From positions 1 through 64,000 of the forward strand of contig QLIY01000353.1 of NCBI GenBank assembly GCA_003260075.1: 64,000 nt of DNA, in the 5' to 3' direction. This DNA is from Phallusia mammillata (Eukaryota > Chordata > Ascidiacea > Phlebobranchia > Ascidiidae). The translations under genes were made by a program, and so were the position numbers. The notes beneath the pieces were generated by a model. That model was not told where the DNA came from. It worked only from the letters and a program-made list of their open reading frames with translations, and searched no databases. Of the stretch, positions 46,228 to 58,600 are shown one piece after another (the first letter of the stretch is position 1; every line of letters begins with the position of its first letter).

Positions 46228-47955
46228 CTAGCCTGAAAATGGGACAGCTCCAACTCCAACACCTCCATCATGTGCCCACATACGATCAGATTGCTTCCAT
46301 GAGTTGGTCTCTGGATCATACATTTCCACTGAATTGAGGTTTGAACAGCCATCATATCCACCAAGGGCGTATATTTTTCCACCACTGACTGCAACTCCCA
46401 CTCGACTTCTTCGAAGGCTCATGGGTGCCAAAAAACACCACTGGTTGGTGACCCGGTCAAACACTTCCACAGAGTTGAGAAACTTCTGTCCATCATAGCC
46501 ACCAAAGACAAACATGCGACCTTGTAGTGAAGCTACCCCATGTCGGCATCGTTTAGAAAGCATTGGCACACTAAGGCACCATTTGTCTTGTTTTTGGTCA
46601 TAAAATTCAATCGAATTAAAAATAGACAGACCATCATGCCCACCCAAAACATATACAGAACTTTCAAACACAGCTACAGCGGCAGCACTTCGGCTTTTGT
46701 TCATATTGGCAACTTTGTCCCATGCTTGGGTGTGTGGTCGGTACACTTCACAGCTGCTCAATGAGGCAATGCCGTCATATCCACCACATACAAACAATTG
46801 GTCATCATGTGCAACACAACCCAGTGCACTCCGCTTTTCCTGCATGGGTTTGATATCACACCACTCATCTGTGTCTGGAAGATAAATTTCAACAGTGTTG
46901 AGGCGGTTTGTACCATCATAACCTCCAACAGCATACAGCTGGCCAGCTAGGACAGCAACACCAACACGACTTCGGCAAGTGCGCATGGATGCCACCAATT
47001 CCCATCTTCCAACAATTGGTGTGTACTTTTCCACTGTGTTTAGAGCTTCACCAGCAGATGTGAGACCACCCACAGCAAAAATCATGTCAAGAATTTCGCT
47101 GCAGTATCTGGGGCGGACAATATTGGGTGGAAATTCAGACCGTCGATCGGGAATGAGATGATAATCTTTTGCTTTGTCTACTAAATCTCGGCATTTGAGG
47201 CAACACTTCACAGCCTGGTCAGTTTGAACAACATCACTTAAAAACTCAGGACGAAGCAATGGTAACCGCACCTGTTGCAACAAATCCTGCATAAAAGATG
47301 AGCGATTTTCAAAATCATGTTTTACCCAAGCTGCGGCAGCATAAAAAACTTGTTCCTCTGATTTGACATGAAGCTCATTCCGAGACAAAATATTGATAAC
47401 AGATTCCTTTGTATGCAACAAAAACTCCTCAGACTTGGACACCTCAACAAAGTGTTGATGAAGATAGCTGTTAGCTTTCTCAACAAGTGGCATGCACATG
47501 AGCATTTCACCGAATTGCCGAATGCCAAGGCAGTTGTTTGGATGTAGTTGCTTTTTCAGGAAGTCACAACAGAAGTCCTTCACAACATCAAGTTGTAGGA
47601 AGTTCGCTCCTACCATAATGGATTGAACTGTTCTGCTGTCCACTGTAATGCTTCCAGTGTAGGCATAATTTATTAGAGCTTCCAGGGCATGTTCTTCTAT
47701 TCCCTGAATTAGGATCTCATTTTTATGTGCCTCCACCATGTCTGAGGTAAACATGCTGTTAAAATATGGAATTGATGCAGCAAGGACAATGCGATGGGCA
47801 GAATACTGGGTATCATCAACCTTCAATGTAACATCACACATTTTCCCAAGACGCCGAATTCTTTGCAGCATTGCAAATGCATCAGTAGGAAAGGAGTTAT
47901 TCTGCAAGGTTTCCTCTGTAACGGCATAATCCATTTCAGACATATCAAACGACAT
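46228..47955 (-). CDS. KLHL18: Kelch-like protein 18, CUL3 substrate adaptor (575 aa, single coding exon)
   Basis: BTB-BACK-Kelch adaptor that recruits substrates to CUL3 ubiquitin ligase. The BTB domain is at residues about 30-135 (GKMCDVTLKVDDTQYSAHR), BACK at about 140-245, and six Kelch repeats at about 285-570, each with the GG doublet (AVGGYDGTNRLNTVE, VCGGYDGIASLSSCE, VLGGHDGLSIFNSIE, VFGGYDGQKFLNSVE, ALGGYDGCSNLNSVE). Length and the ending WAHDGGVGVG fit KLHL18 (human 574 aa). The coding region has no intron, unlike the vertebrate gene. A strong acceptor (ctcttttttacag) lies only 9 nt before the ATG, indicating 5'-UTR splicing or spliced-leader addition. Confidence 0.94.
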   Translation of the reverse strand: MSFDMSEMDYAVTEETLQNNSFPTDAFAMLQRIRRLGKMCDVTLKVDDTQYSAHRIVLAASIPYFNSMFTSDMVEAHKNEILIQGIEEHALEALINYAYTGSITVDSRTVQSIMVGANFLQLDVVKDFCCDFLKKQLHPNNCLGIRQFGEMLMCMPLVEKANSYLHQHFVEVSKSEEFLLHTKESVINILSRNELHVKSEEQVFYAAAAWVKHDFENRSSFMQDLLQQVRLPLLRPEFLSDVVQTDQAVKCCLKCRDLVDKAKDYHLIPDRRSEFPPNIVRPRYCSEILDMIFAVGGLTSAGEALNTVEKYTPIVGRWELVASMRTCRSRVGVAVLAGQLYAVGGYDGTNRLNTVEIYLPDTDEWCDIKPMQEKRSALGCVAHDDQLFVCGGYDGIASLSSCEVYRPHTQAWDKVANMNKSRSAAAVAVFESSVYVLGGHDGLSIFNSIEFYDQKQDKWCLSVPMLSKRCRHGVASLQGRMFVFGGYDGQKFLNSVEVFDRVTNQWCFLAPMSLRRSRVGVAVSGGKIYALGGYDGCSNLNSVEMYDPETNSWKQSDRMWAHDGGVGVGAVPFSG

Positions 47956-48142
47956 CTTAAATTTCTGTAAAAAAGAGTCAATATTAGTTCAGCGCTCTAT
48001 ACCCGCTTTACCTTATAACAGATAAGAACTAGAAGGGTGGATTTGTATTTTGCCATTACACATACACTATCAAAGTTTTTTTTTTTAAAAGGACACATAA
48101 AAATGTACATAATTATAATATACACTGCTAATGGGTTCAATA

Positions 48143-48323
48143 CAGTGGTGGGAAACAGCCGGTTCGCACCGGTTCTATAGAACCGTCTCACGAAATTTTA
48201 TGAGATCAGCGAACCGGTTGGCATAACTGGTCACTGTCAATTGACTTTTTGTAACAAAACCGGCTGAAAAATACGAATTTTCTGATAGAACCGGCTGACA
48301 AAAAATTTGAATCCCACCACTGG
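48143..48323. mobile_element. hAT-type MITE, 8-bp TSD gttcaata
   Basis: Starts CAGTGGTGGGAAACAGCC and ends TTTGAATCCCACCACTG. The flanks are perfect gttcaata duplications (48135-48142 and 48324-48331). It is the same family as 36026-36204. It lies upstream of KLHL18. Confidence 0.92.
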
Positions 48324-48868
48324 TTCAATACATTATAACTTGGATTCCTTGAATACAAATCTTTTAAGCCAATTTAAAAAATGCTGCATAAAGATAAAGC
48401 CCAGGTGCACAAAAGGCGAAAGTTGCATTCAACAATTTTCCTGAAAAAGCAACTAAAAAAAGATATCTATATTAATAAATGAATCTCCAATTTTATTACA
48501 TGATTAACACATAAGTTTCGCTCGATTGTTTATCGTAGTAACCATAAGTACAGATAAAGCATGCAAACTTCAACAATAACACTGCGAATACTGACACTGT
48601 GCAGCAAATCGGACAAACAAAAGCGAACTGGTAAAGTGACAATTATTAGACTCCTGTAATTCTTTCAGATAAAGCTTATCGATTTAAACGAGTGAAAATT
48701 ATTTTTAACTCATCGGATCCGGGCAAGTTGCGATATATTCAGATTAAATCAATAAGTTTGAATATATGTTGCTTACTTATCTTTAATGTTTAATTCCGAT
48801 TTTATCAAAAAATTAACATAAGTAAACTTTTGTTAATACGTAAACATTTTTGCACGTTATGGTCAGTG

Positions 48869-49136
48869 TAAGTCCATACAAGTGGTACGTAAATGTTGCG
48901 AACACTTTTACGCATTCAAAACTAAAGAATACAAAAAATATTGCCACTGTAGTTCCATTGTTAAATCGTTGCAGTTCAAAAGCGTTTTAAGCAGGTCTCC
49001 CCCCCCCCTAAGTCCATACAAGTGGTACGTAAATGTTGCGAACACTTTTACGCATTAAAAACTAAAGAATACAAAAAATATTGCCACTGTAGTTTCATTG
49101 TTAAATCATTGCAGTTCAAAAGCGTTTTAAGCAGGT
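48869..49136. repeat. About 129-bp direct duplication separated by C10
   Basis: Copies at 48869-48998 and 49009-49136 flank ten C (48999-49008). They are nearly identical. The second copy is followed at once by another poly-C junction at 49137. Confidence 0.72.
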
Positions 49137-49625
49137 CCCCCCCCCCCTTTTGTTCGTAGTTGTTGATTTTCTTACTATGTTACATTTGACACTGTTGCTT
49201 AAAAATAGACAAAGTAATATCAAATGATAGAAACATGTTTGCAAATTTATAGAAAACTTCTTTCACACCAAATTTGATTTTTTGCAGTGAACAAACATTT
49301 TGTGTGTGTACAAAACGTCAAAACTCAAAACCCATAGGTTTGTTGATTTTTGGGGGTTGTTTTAAAATGATGATACTATTGATTTCATGGAAACCCCCCC
49401 CCCCCCCCTTTTGTTCGTAGTTGTTGATTTTCTTACTATGTTACATTTGACACTGTGGCTTAAAAATAGACAAAGTAATAACAAATGATAGAAACATGTT
49501 TACAAATTTATATAAATCTTCTTTCACACCAAATATGATTTTTTGCTGTGACTAATCATTTTTTGTAGGTTTGTTGAATTTTTGGGGTTGTTTTAAAATG
49601 ATGATACTATTGATTTCATAGAAAC
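49137..49625. repeat. About 230-bp direct duplication with flanking poly-C runs
   Basis: Copies begin ttttgttcgtag at 49148 and 49409, preceded by 11 C (49137-49147) and 15 C (49394-49408). The second copy has a deletion of about 30 bases and several substitutions relative to the first, consistent with divergent haplotypes. It lies upstream of RELCH. Confidence 0.7.
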
Positions 49626-49826
49626 TTTGAGCATTTTTGTTTTATTTTTCTTTGTATTTGAGCTTGTTTTATATATTTACTAATGTGCAGTTATTATTTA
49701 GGTTGATTCATAGAGCATGATTATGTTGACTGTGTAAGATTGTTAAAGCGATATAAGCTGTCATGTAATGGTCACATTTCTGGCAAAACAATTTTTTGAC
49801 CAACAGCTTTTCTAAAACCAACATAA

Positions 49827-52550
49827 ATGTCGGGTTCAAATCCATTTCTTGATGATGATAGTGACAGTGAAACTCCAAAACATGTTTATGCTCACCAATC
49901 ATCACCAGCTAAAATGGATGGTGAAATTCCAGTGGACATTCTTGCAGAACAACTTTTGAAGAAAAACTATGTCTTGACTGCTTTGGAGCTGTATACGGAA
50001 ATGCAGGAGAGGGGAAAAGATCTACCTAGATTACGCAACTTTTTTTCCAATCCAAGCAACTTTGAGCAACAAATTAATTGCAAAGAAACATCAGAAGGCC
50101 TGTGTTAGTGTTTTTATATGTTGTTGGTAACTTGCACGAAGCATGGACATAATATGTTTGTAAATATTAGGATGTTATGTTTTTTTGTTTAATATATATT
50201 TTGAGTATTTACTGGATTGAACAATTGTTTAATACAGATCGCACCAGTAGCTGCAGTACATTCGATTCACTTGATATAACAAGATTTTCCGATGATGGAC
50301 AACAGGTAGATGAACGTATTGCTGGTAAGTTTATTTTTTAATTTCCCTTGCATAAAAAATGTCCCAAATCTGTTACATCAAGCAAAACCATAAGAACACT
50401 GCACCTGGGCTTAATTTAATGAAAGCCATAACCTAAGACTAAAATGTATTCTGTATTCCCAAGCTATCTTTCCATTCTGTTTTTGATTGAAACCTTAAAT
50501 GTGTTTGAATATATATTTGGAGGTATTTTTTGTAAGTGTTTAAAGTATGTTTTTTTATTTAGTTCTGGAGTTTGAACTTCGCAAGGCCAAAGATACCATT
50601 AAGTCACTTCGAGCAAACCTTACCAACACAGCAGGTGACATACTGATTTGTATGGCTTGCAACATCAACAATAGGAAAATATTTTATTTTAGAGCAAGAA
50701 GCCTCGTGCCTTCAAAACATTACTAACGAAGCAATATCCAATGGTCAGATAGAATTGGGCAATGGATGGGAGGTTGAGACTGAGGAAGCAAAACCATTGG
50801 AGATTAGGGCCATCAATCATCTGGTTAATGAATATTTAACTGACCACCAATACAAACTTTCTGCAATAACTTTTGCTGATGAAAATGAGGAACAGGTAAA
50901 AAGTAGACCATTAAAAATGATCAGATGCACAGATATGATTTTTAATTTTTGTTGTTGAAGGATTTTGAAGATTGGCATGATGTGGGTTTGAATACTGCGA
51001 AGCCACCAGGTCTGTTGAATCTCTACCGTGACTTTAACAACCATGTTATACCATCGGCACAGTTGAAACAAGTTGGAACTATGACAGAGGAGATGGAAAC
51101 CAATTCATCAGTAAGCACCTGAATTTATGATTTTGCTATGTTTTTCTGTGTTATTGACCAGTTTTAAGGAATTTTTTCTGTCAAGAAAGATTTAAATCGA
51201 AAATTTCTAGTCATGTACAAAACTTTATTTAGTGGGTTTTAGTGTATAAGCAACTACAATATTGCAGTGGCATAACTGAAATTGTGATTTCTTTTTAGGT
51301 TGAAGTTGCTGATCTAAATTCCACTGTAGAAACACTTCAAAAACAGGTGATGTGTTTTGAAAAGGAAAACCTTGACTTACAGAAAGAATTGGAAAATTGT
51401 AAAAGGTATATTTGTTACTTGCTTGAACTATTAAGTAATGTCTAAAGTGTTGGGTATCTAATTTTCAGAGAAGCCAAATTTGCTTGTGAAGAAATTGTGA
51501 GGCTACAATCAATGCAAGCTGTTGAGATGATAAATGACTGTACTAATGTTGATGGCAACATTACAACTTCCCCAACAGAAATGATCGAAAACAAACAATT
51601 AGTCACTGAGGATATTATTGATGGCTCTGCCACCAAAACTACCCAAAACTCTGATACTATTACTCCTGAAACTATCCAGCTTAGAAATGGGTTAGTATTT
51701 ACTCTTTATCGTTTTTTTTTCAATTTAAATTATGTTTTCATAATGTCAAATTAGTATGACCAGATTGATTTTTTTTACAGTCAATTAACTACTCCATTCT
51801 GGAATGCCTTGTATTCGAAAGTCCAATCAAATGTGGAAAATTCCTGGCTTAAAGAAGAGGTTCGACAATGTCTTTGAATTATACTAATTGCATTACAGAC
51901 CATGCCTATATTTACATTATTTACAGATTCTGAATGTTTGTAAAACACCAGAGCAACTGACCAGTCTTCTGACCAAATGTCTGCCCCATATTGTACCAAC
52001 AGTGCTTCTGGCTAAACGGGATCAGCTGATTCCACTCCTACTTAGTGCAGCAGCATTGCACCCTGAAATTTCAACTCGTAATGAGCTGGTAAACATATTG
52101 TTTAATCTGATCAAAAAGCCAGATGAAACTGAAAGGTTAGTTGAAGTTTTGTTCTTGTTTTATTATGTTTGTAACTTGCTTTGTTAATGCTTTTGTAGAG
52201 GTTAGCATGCAAGCATGAGTTATAGCTTTTCTTTGTGTATACTTCGTTCAAAAGCATGTGCTCTATTTGTAATACATCCCTATAGTCTAGTTAGAAAGTC
52301 TCTTGGTGGTTCCTAGATTGACCCCAATCCATTAAATCTTTATTGATTTTCCCATTGTTAAGCTTCTTCCTTAACAGTTTCACTTAAACCCTAAAATCAA
52401 TATGACCTTTTGCAGCCCTTAAGGCATTACTGTCAAAGTATATGTATGTTTGACTTATTGCCAAATGGCAATATACGTGTATATGTACTGGTTTGCTTAA
52501 AAATAGGTATGCATTTATTATGTTTTTTTGTTATGCCATTTAAATAAAAA

Positions 52551-52620
<70 letters not shown>

Positions 52621-55600
52621 TATATATATATATTTTATGTTATGCCATTTTGTTCCACATGTTTGTCCAAAAATGGTTTAAAGTATTTTAACGTGCTGGC
52701 AGTTGTCAAAAGTTTTCATTTTCTGATATTGAGAATTGTATTGTTTTTCTGTGTATTTAAATTCCCTTTTTTCTAATGCCTTGATTTCACATGTTTGCCC
52801 TCCTAAGTTTGACCTCTGTTGACCCAGCAATTCACTAAAATGTGATCAAAAAATAACATGCCAAAGTTCATGACCCAGAGTTAGCTTTATTGCTGACTGT
52901 GCCTAACTGTAAAAACCCACCTCTGCAATTCAAATAATTTTGAGTGCAGATTAATATATTGTGTATATTTTACTTTGCAAAAAATAGTTTTAGTGTTTGG
53001 TCCAACAGCCCCACATCTTCACTTTTTATTGACACCAATTCATTTCTGTCTTGAAAATTTTGTAAACCATCTGTTTTTTACTACAGGCAGATGATCCTGC
53101 TTGGTTGTGTGGCATATGCAAAACATATTGGTGAAAGTCGATCAGAAGAGGAATTACTTCCACAATGCTGGGAGCAAATTGGTCACAAATATCCTGAACG
53201 TCGTCAACTTGTAGCAGAAGCTTGTGGCGCTATTGCCCCATATTTACGAGTAGGTGGAGACAAGTTGTTTTGAATTATAATTTTGCTTCAAATATGCAGT
53301 TTATTTATGATTTTTGTTTTTCTGTGCTTTTGCCTCTTTATCAATAACATACATAAACATTACCATAGAGCAGGGGTGCCCAACCTTTTTTCACTCGCGA
53401 TCGACTTTTGAGGTAGTTCAACTCTCGAGATCTACCATTCCAATACAAATTAGCAAAGACATAGCGAGTACCAGAACAAAATAACAATTACTACTGCAAC
53501 TATTACTTTTGTAACGTAACAAAGCGCCTACTTATGAGCTTATTAACATATCCTTATGATTAATTCACACAATAAAGTCATCTATGTACAGCAACGCGTT
53601 ACAAAGCAACTATTTTAAATAATTTTCTGCAACCCTCGCGATCGACTTGAGATCAGTCCGAGGTCGATCACGATCGACGGGTTGGGCACCCCTGCCATAG
53701 AGTAAAACGTTTGACTTATTGTTTGTAACTCATCATGCTTATTTTCAGCACAAATAGCAATCTCTGATATACAGGTTCAATTATTTTTTCTGTGCTAAAT
53801 TGTGTTGTTTGGGTTGTGACAGGCTGAAATGAGAGGATCCCTGCTTGTATCCATACTGCAGCAAATTGAGCAAGAGGAAAAGATGGATGCTGTGAGATGT
53901 TCAGTTGTGAAATCTCTTGCTCTTATTCATTCCCTTCAAGATGATGACGACAAATACAAACAGGTACAGTCGAAAAATTTCTGAAAGTGTTGCAGAGAAA
54001 AATTAAGCAAATGTACATCTCTTCTTTTTGCAGGCTTTTCAACTGATGAGGTCTTTTCTCAGAGATAAAAGCTCCACTGTGAGAGAAATTGCTGTTTCCA
54101 CGTACTTACCTGCTGTCGCACTGTGGTCTATCAATCGCTGTACTTTACATTCACATCTTTATGACCAACTTTTGTCTGACCTTGAAAATGCTCTAAACGA
54201 TCATGTAAGATTATTTTTCCTTTGCTGTGTGACATGAATCGAGTTTTTCAAATTTATTTTATAATTTTCAGAATCAAAAAGATACTTATGCTTATGCATC
54301 AATTGCTGAAGAAGAATTCGTCCCAGTGTATAACTTGGTATCCTATCTGTACTCAGCCGTTCTTTTGGAAATCCAAGAAGCAAATGACAACCCTAGCATA
54401 GGTACTGCAGTTACTTCTTTTATCTGAACTTGATTTTTAGTCAATTGTTAAACAAAACACTTAAATAACCTATTTTGCAGAAACATCTGCCTCAGTGCAT
54501 GAACTTCCACCTTTCAAACATGAACTCAATGACCCCCGTACTATTGTTGGTGATGAAACAAAGTGCAATAAGTTGATACAGTCATTTGATCAACTTGTTG
54601 AAAATGATGCTAAATTGGAGGGATATGAACTGCTGTCATGGACTGTAAACCAATTGTAAGGACATTTTTCTTGTGTTTGAAAGCAAACTATGGGTCCCCT
54701 TCCCTGAAGTGGACACATATTGTTTTTGTCGATATTTTTTTTTCTTTTTTTCCGTCTAACACGGATTTGTTCCCACGTTTTGGTCAACAAAGAATGGTTC
54801 AAACTTTTTCAAATTTACACACATTATAGATATTGGTTTAAAGATGGTCCATGAGAATTTTGACCCCATTTGATTCCTCGGTTTACCCACAGCCCCCTAA
54901 AACGTGAAATTTTTAATGCGGATTTGTTCCCACGTTTTGGTCAACAAAAAATGGTTCAAACTTTTTTAAATTTACACACATTATAGATATTGGTCTAAAG
55001 ATGGTCCATGTGAATTTTGACCCCATTTGATCCCTCGGTTCACCCACAGCCCCCAAAATGTGAAATTTTTAACGCGGATTTGTTCCCACGTTTTGATCAA
55101 CAAAAAGGGGTGTGTGTATGACGTCGTTTTGATCAACAAACAGGCGAAGTGTATGGCGTCGTGACCGTATTTGCCTGTCACTCAGTGCACAGCTGACGCA
55201 ATGGGAGTGATTGACAATTGTGGCGCATGGAAAAAATGCCTCTGCGGGGGGGGGGAATTTTTAGTCAATTGTTAAAAAAAAAAACTTAAACAACCTATTT
55301 TGCAGAAACATCTGCCTCAGTGCATGAACTTCCACCTTTCANATAAAACTGTTTCAGAACAGGCTTTGGACATAAAAAGGCCAGCTAATCAATCATATTG
55401 TTGGTATGCATGAAGGCGCCAGGAAACGCTATGTGCGGATTAAAAATCATGATTCAACAAACAAAGGGCTGTGACTGTTACAAAACAAAAGTTTGTAAAT
55501 ATGTCTTTAATACCTCAAATGTCATCTGTGCAATTCAAATTCTTACCTAGCATATGCATGCGCCATTCATTCTGTTACGAACTTAAAATATATGTGTGTG

Positions 55601-58600
55601 TGGGGACCCATTGGGTTTTACTAGCAAAAACAATTATGTTATAACAGGCCACAAAAGTATTGGTACCATACTGAATGTATCCATCAAATATATATCCCTT
55701 AGATTTATATTGAATGTTGCGTAAATATGGCACAGTTCTGTAAAATGGAATATATAGGAAAACCACTATTCCAGTTTAACAATGATTGTGCCCTATTTTT
55801 ACTGTTACCAAATCGCATATNNNNNNNNNNNNNNNNNNNNNNNNNNNNNNNNNNNNNNNNNNNNNNNNNNNNNNNNNNNNNNNNNNNNNNNNNNNNNNNN
55901 NNNNNNNNNNNNNNNNNNNNNNNNNNNNNNNNNNNNNNNNNNNNNNNNNNNNNNNNNNNNNNNNNNNNNNNNNNNNNNNNNNNNNNNNCTATGTTCAATA
56001 TGATACATCGTTAAATATGATGTAGTATATATAAACTGGCAATTTATAGGAAAACCACTATTCTAGTACTGTAATATGTAAGTCAACAAAACCTATTGCA
56101 AAATAAAGTCAAGAACGATAGGTTGGGCTGATGCCAATTGTTTAGTGTGTGTTATAATGTTTTAATTTGCAGGCAAAAGTTGCTGCTTTAAAACCAAATA
56201 TTAAAAATTGCAGAAATGTGCAGTGACCCAATCAAAATCACATAACAAATGTATATCAATTGGAACTACAGCACATTGTATATGTGGTGCATTTTCAAAT
56301 ACCACTTAGCATGTATAAATTACAAATGTTTATGAAAGCCATATTTATGGGTCCCCTTTTAAAAATTTTAAAACATGGTTTGTTATATTCGTTTCATCAA
56401 GAAAGGGTGCTTCAAATTAGTTTAAATTTTCTCAGATGTTAGTTATTAACCAAAATTTGGGCCTCCTGAAGTTTGACCCTGAATGACCCAGGGGTTCATC
56501 CACAGGCCCCTGAAACTTAACATTTTTAACGCTGGTTTGTAACGCTCGTTTGGTAAAGAAAGAGTGCTTCACGTTCATGCAAATGTGGACATATGTTAGT
56601 TATTAATTCAAACTTGATCCTCCAGAAGTTTGACCCTGAATTACCCAGCGGTTCACCCACAGGCTCCCGAAACGTAAATGTGTCCAACGCTCGTTTGATC
56701 AAGAAAGACACTGTAGGCAGAAGTCCCAAGAGAGTAACTTACTGGTTTACGATAGCAGTAGGAATCAGCTTGACGTCGGACAGACGTTTTACGAGAAATC
56801 GTTTTGGTGATCAGAAATCAGCTGTGTTGCACAGCAATCCTATTTCGTTTTTATTAAGTTATCACTCACATTTTCAGTGTTGGCAAAGGTTTCACACATA
56901 TGACGTGATTAAAACCTAATAAGCGTGCTTCGGTTTCGTATATGTCAAGCAAAACTTGTTAATCAAAATAAAGATAAAAAAACAAACTTGCAAGATAAAT
57001 GTTTTTTTAATTGCTCGTTGTCAGGTTGGCCGCATGACCACGGGTTACTTAAGGTCAACTAGTAGGTATTACTAACACNAAAATGACAAACAATAACTGT
57101 TGCCACTACGTTTGAACAAAAACTAATTATGATCCACCAAACAAAATGGGTTAAAAACATAGGATGTAACTTTGGGGTTCGATCAAAGGCTGAAGAATAT
57201 CGTAGGGGTTCGGCCGTTATAAAAAGGTTAAGAACCACTTCATTAGATTATGCTTGCCGAAACAATTATGGTATAAAGTGCCAGAAAAAAGATAGGGACC
57301 CAATGAAATGTAGGTGCCAAATATATATCTATTATAAATATAGTAAATGGTATATGTGATACATCGTTAAATATGATGTAGTATATATAAACTGGCAATA
57401 TATAGGAAAACCACTATTCTAGTTTGTTTACCCATTAACTGCTTCTTCATCTGCACATTGTGAGAAAAAATGACTGTAAAGATCACAGTCTTAACTTTTT
57501 ACTGATACTTTTCAGCATTCCAAGATTTTTAAAGGGGGGGGGGGACTTCTTCATCTGCACATTGTGAGAAAAAATGACTGTAAAGATCACTTGCTATGTA
57601 TAGAAATGTTTGAAAAAATAGTCTTAACTTTTTACTGATACTTTTCAGCATTCCAAGATTTTTAAAGATTTGCAAATTTGCTGATCCTTCTTCACAACCA
57701 ATTGTCAAATGTTTGTGTGATTTCATTTTAAGTTTTCAAAATATTTTTGGAAGTATTTTCTATGAAAACAAGGTACAGTCAATATTTTAAACGGTTTAAG
57801 CAGATGCTTCATCACTTTAATTTACTATTGATGTCAACTAAGGTATGGAAAAGGTTCGTCTCATTTCTGGAAGAGTGTCCAGAAAACCATACTACATGTG
57901 TATTGCCAGTTTATGTAGCAACTATTTCATCTCTAAATAGTGAAGTAAGTACAACATATCTTACTCAAGATTGAATAAATATTCGGCCTTTAATGTTTGT
58001 TTATGATTTTGGTACAGTCAGTGCCAACATTGAATGAGTTTTTGTTACAATCCATTGTATCCTTGTCAAAATCGGAGCTTTCAATGACAGCTATGTTATC
58101 AACATTGACTTCATTAAGGTGAGCAAAAATTTTCAAATATCACCACTTTTTTGTAATCTACTAGAACTGTGAACCTAATTTTTCTGCATTTCTTTCAAAC
58201 TGTCGAAAAATTCAGAGAAGAATATATTTACGCTTGCCAAATTTGGAGTGAAATGCCCAAAACAGAATGTCATAATAATAAGGTTTTCATGTTAGAAACA
58301 ATATACCAGAAGTGGGACAATTTATGTACAGTTTGAGTGTAAACTTTTTTACCTTTATGTTTAATGGTAACTGAAGAAAAGGAAATCGTTTCTTAGTTAT
58401 GTCACCATGTGAGAAACATATTTTTCTAAAAGGTAAGGTATAAACACATTGACATGAGGGAAAATGCAAACAAAGGTACTTCACAAAAATATCAAAAGAA
58501 GTTTTTGCAGGCTCACAAATACACACAAAATAAAAGGAAACAAACAATATATATTTTAACATTAATCAAATCAGTATGGCTAAACGATAGGACAACAGAA

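Noticed and set aside
57180..57245. GGTTAAGAACCACTT resembling a hAT right end in RELCH intron 14
   Set aside because: No corresponding left end could be paired with it. It may be a truncated relic but cannot be delimited.
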